From NCBI RefSeq assembly GCF_014898815.1, contig NW_026515546.1:682001-746000 (forward strand): 64,000 bases of DNA, given 5' to 3'. Below are positions 63,401 to 64,000 of this stretch, piece by piece (the stretch's first letter is position 1; every line of letters begins with the position of its first letter). This stretch comes from Panonychus citri (lineage: Eukaryota; Arthropoda; Arachnida; Trombidiformes; Tetranychidae). The translations under genes were made by a program, and so were the position numbers. Below the pieces are notes generated by a model. That model ran no database searches, had not been told where the DNA came from, and saw only the letters and a program-made list of their open reading frames with translations.

Positions 63401-64000
63401 TATTGACCCGCCTACTTCCTTTGTTTCGTTTCGCCAATTAAACCTTTGGTTACTTAGTTACATTAACCTTTGTGATTTCGATCGGTCAACCATAAAGTTT
63501 AACTTTCTCTTAATCTCAGTTTTTCTCATCTCCGATTACTTAGTAATTTTTCATTTCTTTCTTCCTGATAAATTCATTTATTTGAATTTCTTCTTAACAC
63601 TTTGTGTTCTTAACGCTTTTTGCTATCAGTTCGAAATTAAGTCAATTTACTTTCTGTGGTTTTTAAAATCAACTGTGACTCTCTCAAGCTTTGCTTTCTT
63701 TTGCTTGATTAGCTTTAATCATCCATCTTTTAGCTTAATTAATCTTAACATTAGTCATCATCATTTGATTTCTAACGCTTTTCCTATGGATAAAAGTAAC
63801 ATTCCCGAGATCCCTCTTATTAGTTTTTCTCCCGAGCTTCAATCGACCACTTCGATCAGTGTTACTGCTCAACAGTCTTCATCGCCCAAGTCTCCACTCT
63901 TCAAGTTTCCTTCTTCAATACCTCTTGGTGTTAATCCTGAAAGTTCATCTTTAACCACGATAATAGAAGTTGTTAAGGATCGAAAGGAAAAAGAGACTCG
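57435..64000 (+). CDS. Single-frame gag-pol polyprotein, incomplete at the right edge
   Basis: ATG at 57435 opens a frame with no stop to the window end (2188 codons plus 2 nt). The N terminus is basic (PPKKRPGRK). The gag zinc knuckle at 437-451 has CX2CX5HX4C spacing, one residue longer than the usual CCHC. The protease active site is LLDTGAS (D572). The reverse transcriptase has LPMGLSGAP and the catalytic YFDD (Y992). RNase H begins at the DAS motif (D1141), with a TDHHAL motif and an ending like GSTHPPDCFSR. The integrase has H...GGH (1421-1431), C1461/C1464, and the triad D1493, D1551, E1587 with exactly 35 residues between the last two. A GPH motif (1717-1719) marks a GPY/F-like module. 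Gag and pol share one frame, so no frameshift separates them. Some 430 further codons follow. The ancestral protein replicates the element by reverse transcription and integration. Confidence 0.93.
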   Translation, partial: MPPKKRPGRKAKSTLVISPIDDQHQPTVSDETVHTSPQVQQPRVSRSQSPIATTPVSGRTRNRRNQLIPMEEKFLKDLEPSEMIYLFEIWNSTIPLPSLAKKRLVEIVKTHLLLLGEQLNSDEILDLPVGDLKDQAIPEWILDFRTNGIPENEIQTFIKTVGCEEESIIKISYSELFSLPLALGSLNKIKTLLNTYGAHLIEPSPSQSSSHPPIPMESQLTASALIEIVKQLKADPVIPEFNKGEDQFQWLTKTRDRLAKENVDDNTRLRLLQKAMAHEMKSAAVELDSITNYQEYVSTLFDKLRTPESQYSADFELQHCRYNPEDHPEKFFSDMKRLVAKSLGDVNDRVYLSLVLQHIPKYIRDEIYNLGINDDKTRIFNFLTKKHFDFKVNQKQKEKAKTSKPYDKTKGNQNYKTSQPYSKDKSSSQQSRNSKYCNYCKKDGDHTIDQCNRLAARRKQLNLPPYQPRTSSNPNQNQNQNSNVPAITNFSTNLTTIPTNQPSSLQENAPIFVPREPIQSALRVPDVSFATSPSVTQLTSLCDASVIHMPQIKLKLCLPNKELVREGKVLLDTGASTCVIDASLAKELQVHTIPFNRYLKGICANLIDCQGFAFAIVKHNQMEESRVIKIQVCKNFEPTFLLGNAFMHVYYMKIISDGDRFTITCKEQPNSIEYDDAEFYFRFCTPTETSHIIESTIKVTGNSSSDYILDESYPYSRSHSNSFEKVQLNNLINPHSEINPLFNININNNPPLVTFKPFPENSLIATCAVVSEKEFIETQQSPLIKKLKEKINPNLTQNQQNELLQLLDLYRDVFSKHKHDLGFVPSTLCPVTINLENQSVPYQKPYSCAINRREAFKEIINDMLAHDLIEPSDAPGGSPSILVPRSDGSHRMVIDYRLLNRLTKVPQYPMPRIDDCLEVVRGGNYFNMFDLAQGYHQIEIPPSEREKTVFVTPDGKYQYKRLPMGLSGAPFIFQKFMNKVLEGLQYIHCIGYFDDIPVVGKTFPDLLENTKKVLDRLRQYNLKVKPEKCQFGATEIILLGHLVSGDGIRPDPKKVQALINLPYPKSVRELQSILGCYNYFSRYIPNYSNLAAPLYRLISKERKFKILPADKAALDKLKQSLLNTTLLVHYNPNLRRKISVDASDVAVGGILLQEDDKSENYNPDSPIEDVKDWLPISFFSQKLLKHQIHYSTSEKELLAILVGIYKYNHYLDNTHFLIETDHHALCQLTKTNFKNSRLQRWSIMLSSYDFKVIYRQGSTHPPDCFSRYQSEWDHRKVIDPEEEFLDKIFLTEYIIDHEDNRYYDIGLNIINLSFESPLFDFEQVKEPPQFLYTISTEESTLHPHHQSKNSNSEFLLWKEKIRLHQKENPDIQSIIIQLENPNSIASKRYTLKNGLLYRKDTRTPFGSRLVIDPIILKEIFHHEHESPLGGHFATEKTYLNIARRFWCKYLYEEIKKLCDSCITCNLSKPTNVIYVDPSAKPIPNEIFDRFELDVQGPITIGNSKKYILVLVDILSRHVFAKLTNNQTATTVINFLTPIFQIFGYPKYIQTDQGSNFLSEKVHAFFKLNAIIHDISNPYHPQSQGIVERCNRTIAERLRTYVCENGTKNLKLALQASLYAINSSVHKITRFSPYFLVFGREPNKPLDNYLSFNHISPITVTQARKLTIARLKAQQLYQINRTKLLHPQSPYKIGDFVLVKNESHDPSISKKLRNKYHGPHLVTGIKKGSLLLLELDDLGLFTSNVSNTKLYRGEITSEMRSLKDNHFNADSYLDSDDFDSIELKRIADNHLKEISQLENFDESIHEPIPSNQYKNLSPDHSNDFNSELESHSLNNHIKTFNSSVNQFPKSHQQIEKIISNESVSDFSTHFHTNNHHDQQVISPTNKRKYRTSDQMISKQTNLILDNQNKPFTRNQSKQKHIYLLYYFQSIDLDDFHPNRFDHYNDFNIDSKLRKFNCSNLLLKQYFNPTIKQSQLVTFNCSDIGVTVANSIDPPTSFVSFRQLNLWLLSYINLCDFDRSTIKFNFLLISVFLISDYLVIFHFFLPDKFIYLNFFLTLCVLNAFCYQFEIKSIYFLWFLKSTVTLSSFAFFCLISFNHPSFSLINLNISHHHLISNAFPMDKSNIPEIPLISFSPELQSTTSISVTAQQSSSPKSPLFKFPSSIPLGVNPESSSLTTIIEVVKDRKEKET
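62703..64000 (+). other. In-frame tail after integrase with three predicted TM segments
   Basis: About 250 hydrophilic, Asn/Asp-rich residues are followed by three hydrophobic stretches at roughly residues 2024-2043, 2047-2065 and 2071-2095, then a Ser/Pro-rich stretch beginning near a Met at 2118 (63786). No cleavage site, signal peptide or known envelope motif is recognised. It could be an extra element-encoded membrane protein, or the start of a neighbouring coding region that happens to be in frame. Confidence 0.5.

Larger units (their letters stand above)
56860..64000 (+). mobile_element. Ty3/gypsy-type LTR retrotransposon, 3' end beyond the window
   Basis: The order gag zinc knuckle, protease, reverse transcriptase, RNase H, integrase with GPY/F-like module identifies a Ty3/gypsy (Metaviridae) element. 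A primer-binding site at 57302 fixes the right edge of the 5' LTR at about 57298-57301. The left edge is a guess because the 3' LTR needed for comparison is outside the window. The coding frame is undamaged, so the copy looks young and possibly active. It has the same orientation as SLC12. Confidence 0.9.

Overview
The window is AT-rich DNA from an animal nuclear genome. It has GT-AG introns, long gene-poor stretches, and dozens of (CT)n/(GA)n, (CAA)n and (ATC)n microsatellites. A biogenic-amine receptor of the octopamine/tyramine type points to a protostome. The poly-Asn/His/Thr runs in the proteins would suit an arthropod, perhaps a mite, but the species cannot be fixed from sequence alone. 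I used no database search. Homology statements rest on motifs I could read in the translations and on remembered family features.

Layout. (1) 2356-4505, plus strand: the 3' part of a gene for a coiled-coil protein resembling the TJAP1 (Pilt)/BEGAIN family. Its reading frame is broken at a point where a 20-nt GT...AG segment would restore it. (2) 5861-8478, plus: five exons encoding the C-terminal half (about TM7-TM12) of an SLC22-like major-facilitator transporter. (3) 8534-25792: about 17 kb with no recognisable gene. It holds microsatellites, purine tracts, two back-to-back hairpins, and a compact array of seven identical 16-nt hairpins (18489-18700) beside a small unidentified reading frame. 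(4) 25793-27244, minus: an intronless octopamine/tyramine-type GPCR. (5) 31402-52772, plus: eight exons (940 codons) of an SLC12 Na-(K)-Cl cotransporter. It has an N-terminal SPAK/OSR1-docking motif, and Asn replaces the Tyr that binds K+ in NKCC proteins. Its last exons are not in the window. (6) From about 57.0 kb to the right edge, plus: a Ty3/gypsy-type LTR retrotransposon. It has a tRNA-Arg-like primer-binding site and one uninterrupted gag-pol frame of at least 2188 codons, all catalytic motifs intact, continuing past integrase into a tail with three predicted membrane segments.

How the parts relate. The GPCR and the SLC12 gene are divergently oriented across about 4.1 kb. The retrotransposon lies in the same orientation as SLC12 and sits where the missing 3' exons would be expected, so it may occupy an intron of that gene. 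The genes are otherwise functionally unrelated. Beyond the genes, the most striking signals are the hairpin array, the possible 20-nt intron, a recursive-splice-like site in the 6.7-kb SLC12 intron, and two short motifs (AAAAGTTCTGA and TTTTCATGGTAA) dispersed through non-coding DNA on both strands.
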